The notes beneath the pieces are model-generated. The model searched no databases. It was not told the DNA's origin and saw nothing but the letters and a program-made list of their open reading frames with translations. Shown piece after piece: positions 34,629 through 46,087 of a stretch of DNA of 64,000 nt. Position numbers and translations under genes: made by a program. Origin of the DNA: Lichina pygmaea (Eukaryota; Ascomycota; Lichinomycetes; Lichinales; Lichinaceae); the NCBI GenBank assembly GCA_963422465.1, contig OY730172.1, positions 2,356,001 to 2,420,000 on the forward strand, written 5' to 3'. Every line of letters starts with the position of its first letter. Position 1 is the stretch's first letter.

Positions 34629-35960
34629 CGACGCTCGTCTCCGCACGAAAGAACAATCTTCGCACTCGCCTCACCGTCGCTTGATCAACTCGCTGCGTTT
34701 TCCCTGCTTTGTCTGGCTCGCCCCGTGCTTGGCCAAGTGACGCACTGAACCTCTACTGTATACAACAAGCTGTACATAATATCGGACAATCCATCCGATG
34801 CGCCCCTCTATGCAATTCTTGACTTGCCATGGCCCCTTCCATGCCCCCCTCGTTCGAGTGTACATATCAAGGTACCTTCATACATGCACTTTCCCGGCTG
34901 CGCCACGTAACTCCAAGTATCTTCCACGGTCGAACGGACCACAGATGTCATAACTCTTGGAAGCATCGTTGCCCAACTCTGTGTTCGAGCGATCAGATCT
35001 CATACCTGATGCCACATGTGGTACGTATATACTTTCAGGGGTGTGGGGACTTTGTCAGAAGTGTGGAGCGAGGCGGGCAGCGGCAATAGCTCTGGAGTAC
35101 TCCGTACGTCTGTACTTATGTTCTCTAGGCATCTTTGCCGATTCCAGGTGCGTACCGCCAAGTAAGGGGCGCACCGAAGTACAGTACGAAGGTACGAAGG
35201 GGGGGGGGGGGGGGGGCACAGGGGGCCATGAGAGGTGAAAAGTTACATAACCTCGTAGAGGGGGGCCTCACATGAGTTGTCTGATGTAATTCTGACCCAG
35301 ATGTGATGATGGCTTGGAGTTGGACTTTGCTTGCTCGGTGGCTCTCCAACACGCAGGTAAACTACGCACGTACATACAGTACAGTACGTATTACTTCCGT
35401 ACCTCCGTACGCCGTACGGTAGAGCCGTTTGGGCTGCGCCGTGGAACAAACTAAATGAGCGGGAGAAAGGTATCCCGTACTGTACTACGTAGCACCCGAG
35501 CACCCTAGCAGTGCCTAGCGCTGCAGTGCACCCGTAAGCTGGGCTCAATACTTTTGTAGACGCACAACAGAATGGCCGGTGATCAAGTGCAGGGTTTATA
35601 GAACTGGTTACTTCGGCCCCCACCCCCCCCCCCCCCTCGCTTATCACTGGACACTGGTACTTCTACAACGGTGGCAGGCCAAAGTAGTGACAAGTACGGA
35701 GTACTCCTAGTGCATCAGCCAGACTTGGTCGCCCAGAGTCTCGACCCCCCCAAAAATAAGCTATATGTAACATCAATGTTGCAACTTGACTACACCACTA
35801 TTGTTCGTACGTACGGAAGTACAGTGGAGGGGGGGGACAGCAGTACAGTAGCTGTCTGTTTTAGAACGTAGCTTCTTTGATTACATAATACATACGTACA
35901 GTATCACGACACAAGTCTAGCTAGTACTTATCAGTTCTTGTACGTTACGTAGATATAAGA

Positions 35961-36195
35961 CCCAGGAGCAGCTCCCCCCTTGCCTGACTGCTCCACAGTC
36001 CCTCTCTTTGTTTTACAGTTTCTTGGTGGACTAGTGCCCGACCAGGGACCACAGGGGAGGTTTTTCATCCCAAGGGCAGGTGGCTGGATCACATGACCTC
36101 AGGGTTTTCCTTACCAGTTTTTATAGATTCCCAGCATAATCTAGCCTAGCTAGCTTTAGATTGGAGTAGGAATAATATATATATCATATATATAC
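35961..36195 (+). mobile_element. Severely 5'-truncated LINE fragment, copy 3
   Basis: Only 235 bp of the LINE 3' end. It begins at the CCCAGGAGCAGCT segment shared with copy 1 and runs through GGGGAGGTTTTTCATCCC and TAGATTGGAGTAGGAATA. It ends in an AT-repeat tail. A 14-bp target-site duplication, ACGTAGATATRAGA, flanks it (35947-35960 and 36196-36209, one mismatch). No coding potential remains. Confidence 0.78.
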
Positions 36196-36551
36196 ACGTA
36201 GATATGAGAATCTTGCCATGGCAGATCAGGCGGAACAAAAGTCCTTTACAAATATCATGTGATTGCAGGTGCTGCAGGGTACTGTACGATCCCGAAGTGT
36301 ATTTTAGAGCTCTACAAGTACTCTGTAGGGGGCGTACTGTATCGTGTCACGACAAAAGTCTGTGTCCGCCTCTACGTGCTGTTGGTCGCCATGGGCATAA
36401 GTAATGTGACAAGATCGACACATCTTCTTGATGCTGCAGTCCCATTACTAACAGCTAGATGGACATGCCCAAAGTTGATGTTGTATGGAACGGTACGCAG
36501 ACTTCTGTCGGGCCACTGTACCCACGTACTTCGTACCTATCCACCCTCCCC

Positions 36552-36597
36552 GCGTCAAGTGGGGGTATTGCCCCTCCTTGGCCCGGGTAAGTTTTTA
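36552..36597. repeat. Fragment resembling the TIR-element end
   Basis: Reads on minus TTACCCGGGCCAAGGAGGGG then CAATACCCCCACTTGAC, similar in order to the TIR terminus TACCCGTGCCCATGGGGGGC then AATACCCCCC. The outer end is next to TA. Only one arm is visible, so it may be a solo end or a diverged relict. Confidence 0.45.
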
Positions 36598-36876
36598 CGT
36601 ACCGCACGCGAACGAGTGCTACAAACCAAGACTCCCCACGAACCCACTTGTTGTCGTAGGCCAGCAAGGGCCACTTAGTCTGCCGGGCATATAAGCCCCG
36701 AGCCCTCGACGGCTTCAGCGAGCAGCTTCCTCCTCTTGACGTTCAGCCCGTCGTCTTCTAGCCGTACCCCCCCTTGCCACTCAGGGCGTCAAGCCTCGAC
36801 AAAGACAAGAGCAACAAGCGTTCCAGCCGAGATCAAGCAAGGGAGCTCCCCCAATCGAGGCCTTCCGTCCAGGCCC

Positions 36877-38746
36877 ATGGCGACCAAGAACAATGGCCCT
36901 TCAGGCTTCAACCTAGACACCTGCGCCCGTCCGAACATCTTGTCTTTGAAGCCGTATCGTTGCGCTCGGGAGTAAGTTTCGAGGTTTCCCTGGTCTTTGT
37001 TGCGGGAGAGGGGGGGTTGGAAAAGGATCCAGGAGGTTGTGCGGCTTTGATAAGGTTGTCCGTCGGTTGTTTTGGGTTGGTGGGGTGCTCGTCTTTTGTC
37101 AAATGTTCGTCTTGGGATGTCGAGCGTGGAAAGTTGTCTCTGTGTGTATGCTGGAACGGGTTTGGATGGTGGGATCGGAGTGGATGGGTCACGATCATGG
37201 TCTTGGCCGACTGGGCACGTTCATCACCATTGGAGATGCTGACCGGGCAGTGACTACAAAGATGACGGCACCAACATCTTGCTTGACGCGAACGAGAACG
37301 CCCACGGGCCTGGTCTCGACGTCGCCACCATCACCGGGACTACACCCGACGGGGAAGGTGCTGCGCGCAATGGCGCAGGAGTCCCCTTTGACGTACGGGG
37401 TCTCAATCGATATCCGGATCCGTAGGTCTTGACCAGCCGCACTTTTGGGGGGGGGGGGGGGGGGGGGGGCCCACGTCGCAGGATGGCCTCGAGCATCGAG
37501 ACTGACGACACGCCATGTGTTGGGTTGGTTCAACTACACTAGACACCAGACACCCCTGAAGCAGCGCATATGCGACTACCGCAACGCCGAAGCCGGTCGG
37601 AGCTCGGGCGGGCTGCAGCCTTCGAACCTCTTCGTCGGCGTCGGATCCGATGAAGCGATCGACGCCGTGCTGCGGTGCTTCTGTCGGCCCGGCCACGACA
37701 AGATCCTGATCTGTCCGCCGACCTACGGCATGTACTCGGTTTCGGCACACGTCAACGATCTGTCCGTCGTGCACGTGCCGCTGGACGAGGAGAACGGCTT
37801 CGTGCTGCGTCCGTCGGCGGTGAAGGCAGCGCTGTCGGAAGACCCGTCCGTCAAGGTCGTCTACCTGTGTTCGCCAGGCAACCCCACAGGCAGACTGATA
37901 TCGGGGCCCTCGCTGGAGGAAGTCTTGCGCCACCCGACCTGGAACGGCGTGGTCGTGCTCGACGAGGCCTACGTCGATTTTTCCGCCCCCGGATCCAGTC
38001 TCGCGCAGCGGGTCCTGGACCATCCCAACTTGATCGTCATGCAGACGCTCAGCAAGGCGTTCGGCCTGGCTGGCATCCGCCTGGGCGTGGCCATCACGTC
38101 GCCTCCCGTTGCGCGTCTGCTCAACAACCTGAAGGCGCCGTACAACGTGTCTTCGATCACGTCGGCCCTGGCCACCGCCGCCTTCTCCCCGGCGCATCTC
38201 GCCACGACGAGGAGGCACCGAGCGGCGATCCTCGCGCAACGAGACCGTCTGGTCGAGGAGCTTCCTCGGATACCAGGGGTCGGTCGGTTCCGAGGCGGGC
38301 TGGACGCGAACTTTGTCCTGGTCGAGATGCTCTCTTCCCCGTCTGCCGCGACACCTGACAATGTCGCCAACGACAGCAACAACAGTCCATCGAACGCCGT
38401 CGCCCTCGCTGTCTACACGACTCTGGCCGAGAAGAAGGGCGTCGTCGTGCGTTTCCGCGGCAAGGAACACGGCTGCAACGGGTGTCTCCGGATAACGGTC
38501 GGCACCGCAGACGAAGTCACCATGCTGCTCAGAGAATTACGGACGGCGCTCGGAGACGTCCATCGCGCGAGCGGCACCGTCGTCTCCGGCGATGCGAGCC
38601 CCGAGAGTACTCAGGGCGGCGCGGTCGACGGTATCGCTGCTGCTCAGAACGACGTCAAGGTACACGCGCCGACATGGACGCCCACGACCGGCAGCATCGA
38701 AGTCGAGCAAGAGGCAGAGAGAAGAGCAAACGACGTGCTTGCTTGA
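36877..38746 (+). CDS. HIS5: Histidinol-phosphate aminotransferase
   Basis: PLP enzyme of histidine biosynthesis, transferring the amino group from glutamate to imidazole-acetol phosphate. Exons 36877-36971, 37251-37421 and 37543-38746 give 489 residues. The N-terminus MATKNNGPSGFNLDTCARPN leads to ILSLKPYRCARDDYKDDGTN and ILLDANENAHGP; exon 3 begins within RYPDPHQTPLKQRICDYRN. PLP-site motifs: VGVGSDEAID, CPPTYGMY, SPGNPTGRLIS, LDEAYVDFS, and LSKAFGLAGIRLG with the Schiff-base lysine (about residue 260). It is about 100 residues longer than yeast His5. The extra length lies in an Asn/Ser-rich insert (VANDSNNSPSN) before the last fold segment and an unstructured C-terminal tail. Intron 2 (121 nt) carries a run of about 22 G. 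It is convergent with NMA111. Confidence 0.92.
37447..37470. repeat. Poly-G tract of about 22 nt inside HIS5 intron 2
   Basis: Uninterrupted G run on the transcribed sense strand, about 25 nt from the 5' splice site. It is one of several long G/C homopolymers in this window. Confidence 0.85.
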
Positions 38747-39426
38747 CTGGACTCTGTCCATGCCCCGTCCAGACCAGTCTCAACCTTCTTCTCTCAATCC
38801 AGCTATCCTGCCCACTCAGTAGATGTCCCAGTGTCGATCAAGATTAGAAAGACACGTCGTATGCTGGTCGGTAGGCATGCCAGTGTATCTGAATATCTCT
38901 CCCCATCGGAAGGCCGTTCCACCCTGGGTCAATAATCCGTGAGGCTGTGCCGTCGAGCAGATCTAGGTCGCGGACTACGCACCCGGCGATGATACATACT
39001 GTACGTAGTCCTTGCTTGCATCCAAAAGTGCTCGTCCCACCCTGGCCGGAGGGCGGACACGAGCCGCTTGCAACTGACTCTGACCCCTCGAGGTTCGTCA
39101 CGAGTGATCGAGCAGTGGGCCATCTCTCGCATGGGTACATACAGTACGTACCGTAGGTATCGTCAGCGCATGTCTTTGGACTTGTTATTTCAAACCAACG
39201 GGACATGAGAACTCTAGTACGTATCAGGGGGGGGGGGGGGTCTTTCAAGATTAGGCACACCGCACTGCGGTTTCTTGATACGAACTACTGCGTGCGTTTG
39301 ACGTATATCCAGGGGGGGGGGAATTGTACCGTCTGGCGCAAGGACTAGGATATCGTACTGTACGTAGTACATGATCCCTGCCTGTGCCCAACATTCCACT
39401 ATGAATTTTTAAAAAAAAAAAAAATT

Positions 39427-39510
39427 TTGTCGGGGAAGGGGGAGGGGAGGGGAGAGGAGAGGAGAGGAGAGGAGAGGAGAGGAGAGGAGAGGAGAGGGCA
39501 GAGGGAGGGC
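39427..39510. repeat. (GAGAG)n/(GGGGA)n purine microsatellite
   Basis: Pentanucleotide purine repeat with interruptions, directly after a T/A homopolymer (AATTTTT then a run of 14 A). Confidence 0.85.
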
Positions 39511-39910
39511 AGAGGGAGGGGATAGAAGAGGAGAGGGCAGAGCTGCAAACTGCAGACCTTCATGGAACCTGGACGAACACTGCTGGAGCTACAAGGCAAT
39601 GGCCTGCTCTGAGCGGGGAGAAGATGATGATTATTGACGCCCTCTCGGACCTGAGGGCTATATTGGGGGGGCCCTTATCTAGCTGACTAACAATATGGTA
39701 CCGTACTGACTAAGCCAGGCTCAGCCCTGTGGCCGCAACAGACACGTACCGTACGGAAGTACGTAAGTACTGCGTAGAGATGTATGATTACGGACAGCTG
39801 TCATGGGTTAAATCCGATTCGGAGCGATCATGACATTACCGTACCGGTATTGATTATTACATAGAGGACGGTACGTAAACTGCTGAGTTGTCCTGGTAGT
39901 TACCACATCC

Positions 39911-39979
39911 ACAGGGCTCCACAGGGCTCCACAGGGCTCCACAGGGCTCCACAGGGCTCCACAGGGCTCCACAGGGCTC
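39911..39979. repeat. Perfect decamer tandem repeat, seven copies
   Basis: Seven head-to-tail copies of ACAGGGCTCC, essentially identical, ending in ACAGGGCTCA. The uniformity suggests recent expansion. Confidence 0.92.
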
Positions 39980-40951
39980 AACCAGTTGATCACCAGTCCA
40001 GACGATTCATCTCCCTTTCAAAAAATCCATTGTACGGTACGGTACCGTACGTACAGTAACCCTCTCTGTCAAGTTCTTGTTGTGGTTGTAAGTACCGTAT
40101 GGCACAGTACAGCCCAAGCCGTGACGGTCATCCGTGGCCGACGAGGAGCAAATGAAGTAATTAATCCCTTTTCCCCGGTACTGTATACAGAAGTTACATC
40201 TATGCTACCAGGTAAGTACAGTACGTAAGATACAGCACTTGGCATGTGAGTTTGCTCGGTAACTTGGGAGGCACAAGAGCATAGACTACTTGCGTACAGT
40301 ACAAGGGAACGGAAGATACGTACAGTACGCATGTTACGTCGTGTTGCGGCCGCAGGCAGATCGGAGGACTAGCCTGGTCAGCTGGAGGTTTGTCGGCTAG
40401 ATGGCTGATCGGGCTGATGTAGGCCTCGAGTCCTATCGAGGCTTCAATCGACCAGCTTTCTCCCCCCCCCCCCCCCCGACGATCAAGCCCACGGCCTTGT
40501 GACTGTGCCACTCTGCCACGTCTTGCTCTACAATATTCTTCACACAAGACGTACACTCTCTCCCATTGTTCCTCTTGTCACTCTCTTACTCCTACCATCT
40601 CTTCGCATCTCGAAAGAAGAAGCACTGCTCTACTGGTCTACTTTCCCTGGGTCTCGACTTGTTCTCTGGCAGGACGTTGTTCTCCTGGCAAAGGGACAAG
40701 ATCGAGAGGAGATTTGCGCTCTTGAGGAACGTGTCTTTGGAGAAGGAAATGTCAGGGTCGGTGGAGAGATGGTGGAAGGAAAAGATCTTAGATTAGGGAA
40801 AGTGGAAAGGAGAGAATAAGGAAGAAGAGGGGAGTAGGGTGGAATGGGCATCCTTATCACGACAGATTGGACCAAGGGAGCAAAGCGAGATCTTCTATTC
40901 CATTTGCTCGGTGCTGCCCATGGGCGTGCCGGTGTCCATCGCTTCTGCATC

Positions 40952-43900
40952 TCAACACCATCTTGCGTCAGTGGTCCTTTCGTCATGTTTCTTTCGCTCT
41001 CGAGAAGAAGGGAGGGATCGGCATGCAAAAGGATGCAACTGCCAATGAACATGGACAAGCAGAACGCTGCGGAAAGAGAGCCGCGTTGCCGACGCACGAT
41101 TGCGGAAAACGAGCGTCTCACCTGGCAGAAGAGTGACCCCCGTAGACAGACGGCCGTTTTCATACGTCTGTCGCTTCCAGCCCATCGGTTCGTTGGGATC
41201 CCGGATGAATTCCAGGAGCGGGAACTACATCACAGTCAGAGTCGGTGACGAGAAGACTGATACGGATAAGAAGCGTCGACTGACGTAGTGGTCGTTCTTT
41301 TTCATCGTCACGACAAACGGCACGTTATCGTACGAGATGACCTTGAGCCGGAAGTCTTCACTCCATGTCAGCCGTATCCGAACTCGAACTGATTCTCAGA
41401 CACGCCCATTCCGACTCACAGGTGTTGTCCGGAATCTCAACGACCTCCTTCACGAACGAAGGCAGATCCGTCGTCGCAACACCGTTGACCGCCAAGATGA
41501 AGCTGGTCTGCACCAGGTTGTACTGATACGCTGGAGAACCCCGGGTCTGGACCAAGACAAGATCAGCCTACCGACTTCGACGAGACAAGACCAGCCGACA
41601 GAGCTTCTTACCCGCCCCGACACATAAACCTCCGAGTGGATCTTGCCCACCTGCTGCCTGACAGCAAAGTGCGGCCGATGTAGCAGCGCGCCGCAGAAGA
41701 TGACCACGTGATCCGTCTCGAGGTCGGCCGTCGACGCCGTCGGCACATCGAGCTGCATCTCCTTGCCTTCGCGGATGATGACTGTGTCAAGCACCTCGTG
41801 GTCGTACATGACGTCGAGATCCGACACGCGCGTGATGGTCTTGCCGTTGAGCGACAAGAGGACGTCCCGCTCCTGCAGCGGGTGCTCGTGCCCGCAGAAC
41901 AGCTTGTGCACCATGAACAGCTGATGTCGTTCGGCGTTGTCCGCTTCGACCTTCTGCAGCCAGTCTTCGTGATACGGTCAGCCGGACGAGTCGGTGGCCT
42001 CCATGGGCGAGCAGACGAAGAGGATGATACAAGAGGAGACGTACTCTCGGAAACCCCAAGTACGCGAGCCTGGCTCATCTGGATCACCTGGAACTCCATG
42101 CTCAGGATCCTCGGCTTCGTCGTCTTGCCCTTCTGGAGCTGTTCGATGACCGGCAGCAGCGTCGGAGTGGCCAGAGCGAGGTGGTAGTCCATTTCCCTGC
42201 GCGTGCTTGGGTGTCGGTCCCCGGTGTACGTCAGCCAGAGCGCCTCGACCGTTCCATCCTGCGCCACCAGAACGCCGCTGCCACACTGAGGGGCCAGGCT
42301 GGTATCGACCGTGATGGCGTCGACGTTGATGGCCCTGTACCGGGGAGCGATCGAGCTGGCCGGGATGGTGACCGTCGTGATGTCGGTGACCGTCGTGTTC
42401 GCCGCCGTGACGCGGAGATTCTGGTTGAAGCCGATGAAGATGGTGTCCGCCCCGAGCTTGATCATCTCCTGGCTCAATCGCGCGCTCTGCACCGGAGCCA
42501 GGACGAGCGACGGGTCGTAGGAGATGATGGCGTAGTTCTGAAGCGGATGCAGGAACTGGACCCTTCCATCGACCTGGATCGAATCGGCCACGGTGACGGT
42601 GATGTCGCACAGGTCGAACGGCACGATGGCGCGCGACACGACGACCAGACCCCGTTCGGCGTCTACGACCAGGCCATATCCCGTCTTCTGTGGCCTCGGA
42701 AAGCCATCGATCTGGACCGGGATGACGCAGGTGACGCGCACGAAGCTCCGGATCAGATCCGCCGCTGCACCGTACTTGCCGCTGTTCAGCTGGATGAAGT
42801 TTGCCCTCTGGGGAACAGGGGGGACGGGAGGCGGAGCATCCGCAAAGTCGGTGTAGTCCCACACGCCCGTCTCGTCGTTGCGTACGGCCATCCTCATCCG
42901 GTTCACCCAATGACGATCGAGGTGGACGAACGAGGTGTGTACCGAGTGCACATCGTCCAGTTGCCTCCAGGTCACGATGATGCGAGCACGATCTGGAAGC
43001 CATGTCAGCATCTCCGGCGCCTTCGTGCTCATCCGGCCGGCCCCGAATGCCGGAACGACGAACCTGGGATCGCCTTGACCACGTCGACAAACGCGTCCAA
43101 GGTGGGTGTCTCCTTCTGATCCACCGAGAGGATGATGCACCCGCCGCCGGATCCATCCAGCCGGAACGAGCTTCCGGCCTCGCACATGTACACTCCTTTC
43201 ACCGGAAGAACGCAGGCTCGAGCCTGCTGGTACGATAGGTTGTGGAACGAGCCACCGCTGACGGTGACGAATCGATCGGGGGTGATGACGTGTAGATCGC
43301 CAACCATCAATTCGACCTCGACGTCCTCGCCGTTGCGCTGCACCGTCAGGGTCACTTTGTCCCCCACGTGTGCGTCCAATATCTCCTCGAGCCGGATGAA
43401 CTGCGTCAGAAGCTCGCCGTTGACCCTGATCAGGACATCTCCCGGTTCGATCTTGCCGTCAGCCGGGCCCTCGGGTAGGATGATGTCGGCGGCCAGTATG
43501 CTGGTCTCCTTCGGCATCGTCTGCCGGATGATGGCCTCCGTCTCCGAGCTCAGACCCAGTCGGCGGCACTCGTCAAAGGCCTTCAGAGTCCAGGAAACCT
43601 GAATTGTGCCTCGTGTGACAGGCTCGGCCTTCCTCAAGCATTCCAAGGATCGTGCAGGGCGGTTAAGGGGCAGGAAGTAGTCCGTTGCCGCTGTCGAGGG
43701 TCAGCGTGGGCTGCGCGATAGTCTTGGCCGCAGGAAAACGCACCTCCGTCCGACCTGCCTCCGGCCTGCAGGGCCACGGCGTAGCCATCGATGTTGACCA
43801 CGGGGCTCCCGGAGCTCCCACCGCTCGCCGCAGCCGCGGCCTGGATGTAGTTGGTATCTACGTGAAGCTCTCAGCAACGGGCCTCATCTCACGAGAGGAA

Positions 43901-44692
43901 TCGTTCAACACGGGGGGGGGGGGGGACCATACTGAAGTCACAATATCCCTCGCCGTACTCCGGCGCGTTGCGATCCAAGCGACTGATGACACCAGAGAGA
44001 ATGCTGAGCTTCTCGCCGGCGTCGTTGCCTACGACCCTGATCTCGACCCCGACACGAGCGTGCTCGGGCTGCAGCTCCAAGGATGTGACAGGCATGTACT
44101 TGATCGCCTTGGGGTCGAACCGCAGGAAACCAAAGTCGTGGACCGGGTCGCGATAGACAGGGTGGACGTCGCACTAGCATGACCCCATTCCCGTATCAGT
44201 TCTAAAATCCATCGATGACCGTGCGGAGAAGAGACGAGTCGCAGACGTGAAAGCGATGAGCATGAAAGGCAAACGTACTTCCTCGTGGTTGTCAAAGATG
44301 CAATAGCCCCAGAAGGGGCCGGCTCCTACAACGTGGCGGTTCGTCAAGATATAGCCCCGCTCGGCATCGACGACGAAGCCCGTGGCCTCGCTGGCGCCTG
44401 CGGGGTCTGTGTCAAACGTGCAAGTCTGGCAGAACCGAATCTGCACGACGGTCAGGATGACCTTCTCGATCGTAGCCTGCCACTCGAGCGTGTCCCTGGC
44501 GGCAGCAGGCAGGGGCAGCAACGGCCCAGTCTCGGAGCTGTCCTCCATCAGCTCCAGCAGAGCACCAGTCGGGATGGGGCCGTTCTCCTCCATGAGCACT
44601 ACTTCCTCCTCCTCAGTGTCCGTTCTCATCTGCTTGGTCGGTCGATCGATCACGGCAGATGAATGGGCTTTCCGTTTTCCCTTGCGAGCCAT
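40952..44692 (-). CDS. NMA111: Nuclear HtrA-like serine protease Nma111
   Basis: Fungal double-HtrA protease (pro-apoptotic in yeast, nuclear). Exons: 44692-44279, 44173-43933, 43857-43744, 43690-43064, 42992-42045, 41964-41612, 41546-41420, 41355-41285, 41224-40952. They sum to about 1,055 residues (yeast 997). The start [12 protein letters not shown] has a basic, nuclear-import-like character. The first protease domain shows [17 protein letters not shown] (catalytic His), [13 protein letters not shown] (Asp) and [12 protein letters not shown] (Ser). PDZ segments read [15 protein letters not shown] and [20 protein letters not shown]. The degenerate second protease half has ISYDPSLV and PQCGSGVLV. 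The last exon reads [20 protein letters not shown]; beyond that, a GTGAGA site may start another intron, so the 3' end is uncertain. Intron 2 contains a C-run of about 13 nt in the transcript sense. Confidence 0.9.
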
Positions 44693-46087
44693 GCCACGCC
44701 GTTGGAAAGGCACGTGATGAGATCCACAAGCAGGAGGCCGAGCGGACGAAATTGGCGACGAGGCAGATCTTGATGCTGATTTCGGTACCTGTGCCTGTTC
44801 TCTTGCTGTTGCTGCTGTTGCTCCTCGTAGAAGCTGGCTAAGATGTCGGCTTCGGCGGGAAACACTCCTAGGTATACAGGAGGGAAAGCTGCGGAATCGT
44901 CCAAAGTTGATGGCTGCAGCAGGCACACAACCGGGCCGAGCGAGGCAGCACGAGTACGCTGAGACAGGTTCCAGCACACTCCTGCGGACAGTGCGGCCGA
45001 TGCACATTCAACGTCCACGCAAACAGAGCGAAGTCCCTGTATAACACGACCTTCAACGGGCTACCAACCAGCAGTCGACGTTCCCTTGCGAGCGTGCTCA
45101 AGATGACCGAGAATGTGATTTCGGTCCGCGATTTTCCATCGAACGGCCTCCTTGCGAGGAGGCTCGAGATCCCTGACCCTTGCTAGGGTAGTGGGGGCAT
45201 ATGCTGTCTCATAAACCTAGGCAGGGTTTCCATGTTGGGACACAGCAAAGCTGCGAAAAGTAAGACGCAATCGCAATCGAGGATGGGTCGAAAACGCTTT
45301 GAACAAACGAGTAAGCTTCAATCTACAAGGAAGGGTCATGGAGAAGGCAGAAGTCAAGGTGGGCCTGCGGATGGTACTGTTGCTTACCGGGCGTACTGTA
45401 GTGAAAAATTCGAGTCCACCGCGCCGCGTCGAGCATCGAACCCCTTCTCGTAAACCGTCGCTAGAGCTACGCAATATCTTGTTTCCTTTTGTCGGTCCCC
45501 GTCTCGAATCTTCCGCTCTTGCGCATCGAGAAGTGTCTTGAAGGAATGGGACCCTTTCGAGGTCCGTTTGTACGAGGAGTGAAGCACCAAAGCAGCCGTC
45601 GGAGTGATTTCTCCCGGCCTTCGAACGGCTTTGCCGCGCTAAACGCGTCATCGCACTGGACCTACTCGCGATTCTCGGGGCCGGAACAACAATAACCCGA
45701 CGTCCAGCCGGGCTCACAGGGCCTGTATAAGATGTTTACTCGTAGGCATCTCATCACTATATGTAGGCTCTCACTTCTCTACTCTACCCGCCGTCCGCAC
45801 TAGGGGGACTGGCGATCAATGAATCTCTGCGGCGCTACCCATCAATTACCGTGGGTTGAATCAATCGATTCTCGCCCGTTACAGCTATAGCCTTCATATT
45901 GCGCTCCACCGCCAAGTCGCTTGACTGTGTGTGGCCTTGTTCGCTACGTCTGCCTTTTTTTCTACTTCTATATTGATTTCTATGTATGTACTTTTGTGGC
46001 GATTTCCTCTAAACCAAACAGCTTCTGTGCACACACAGAAGGAAATGTGACGACGACCAGTCTGAAGCAGCTAAGCGGCCACTCCAA
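44693..46087. other. NMA111 upstream region and TAM41 downstream flank; no supported gene
   Basis: Open frames on both strands between about 45217 and 45717 overlap each other and show no family features. A CAG/CTG run near 44800-44832 lies in the NMA111 leader. I see no other structure. Confidence 0.45.

Larger units (their letters stand above)
34392..36876. other. Repeat-dense intergenic region upstream of HIS5
   Basis: No gene is recognised. It contains the dodecamer repeat at about 34577-34628, G-runs near 35197-35216, C-runs near 35623-35638, several GTAC/TACGTA palindromic clusters (35364-35420, 35808-35824), the third LINE fragment and a piece resembling the TIR element end at about 36552-36597. 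The HIS5 promoter must lie at its right end. Confidence 0.5.
38747..40951. other. Intergenic region between HIS5 and NMA111, repeat-rich, no supported gene
   Basis: Holds a GAGAG-type microsatellite (about 39427-39510), the seven-copy decamer at 39911-39979, G-runs at about 39228-39241 and 39312-39321, a C-run at about 40461-40477, and dense GTAC palindromes at 39130-39155, 39743-39772, 40030-40056 and 40205-40335. A 177-codon minus frame (40630-41163) overlaps the NMA111 3' end and shows no domain; I do not call it. Confidence 0.5.

Noticed and set aside
36181-36195. AT repeat near HIS5 as a promoter element
   Set aside because: It is the 3' tail of LINE copy 3 and lies inside the target-site duplication.
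39911-39979. Decamer array as a CRISPR-like repeat
   Set aside because: Units are contiguous with no spacers, and the genome is eukaryotic.
40630-41163. 177-codon minus frame overlapping the NMA111 3' end
   Set aside because: Read in a different frame from the conserved NMA111 exon it overlaps; its Pro/Ser-rich part comes from a purine-rich microsatellite-like tract.
41383-41419. A 31- or 37-nt intron at the NMA111 NTYFR junction
   Set aside because: A 64-nt intron (41419-41356) with a CTGAC branch gives the exact conserved NTYFRLK reading, so the very short options are unnecessary.
45217-45717. 167-codon minus frame upstream of NMA111
   Set aside because: Overlaps several plus frames of similar length; composition Arg/Ser-rich; no motif or splice context.
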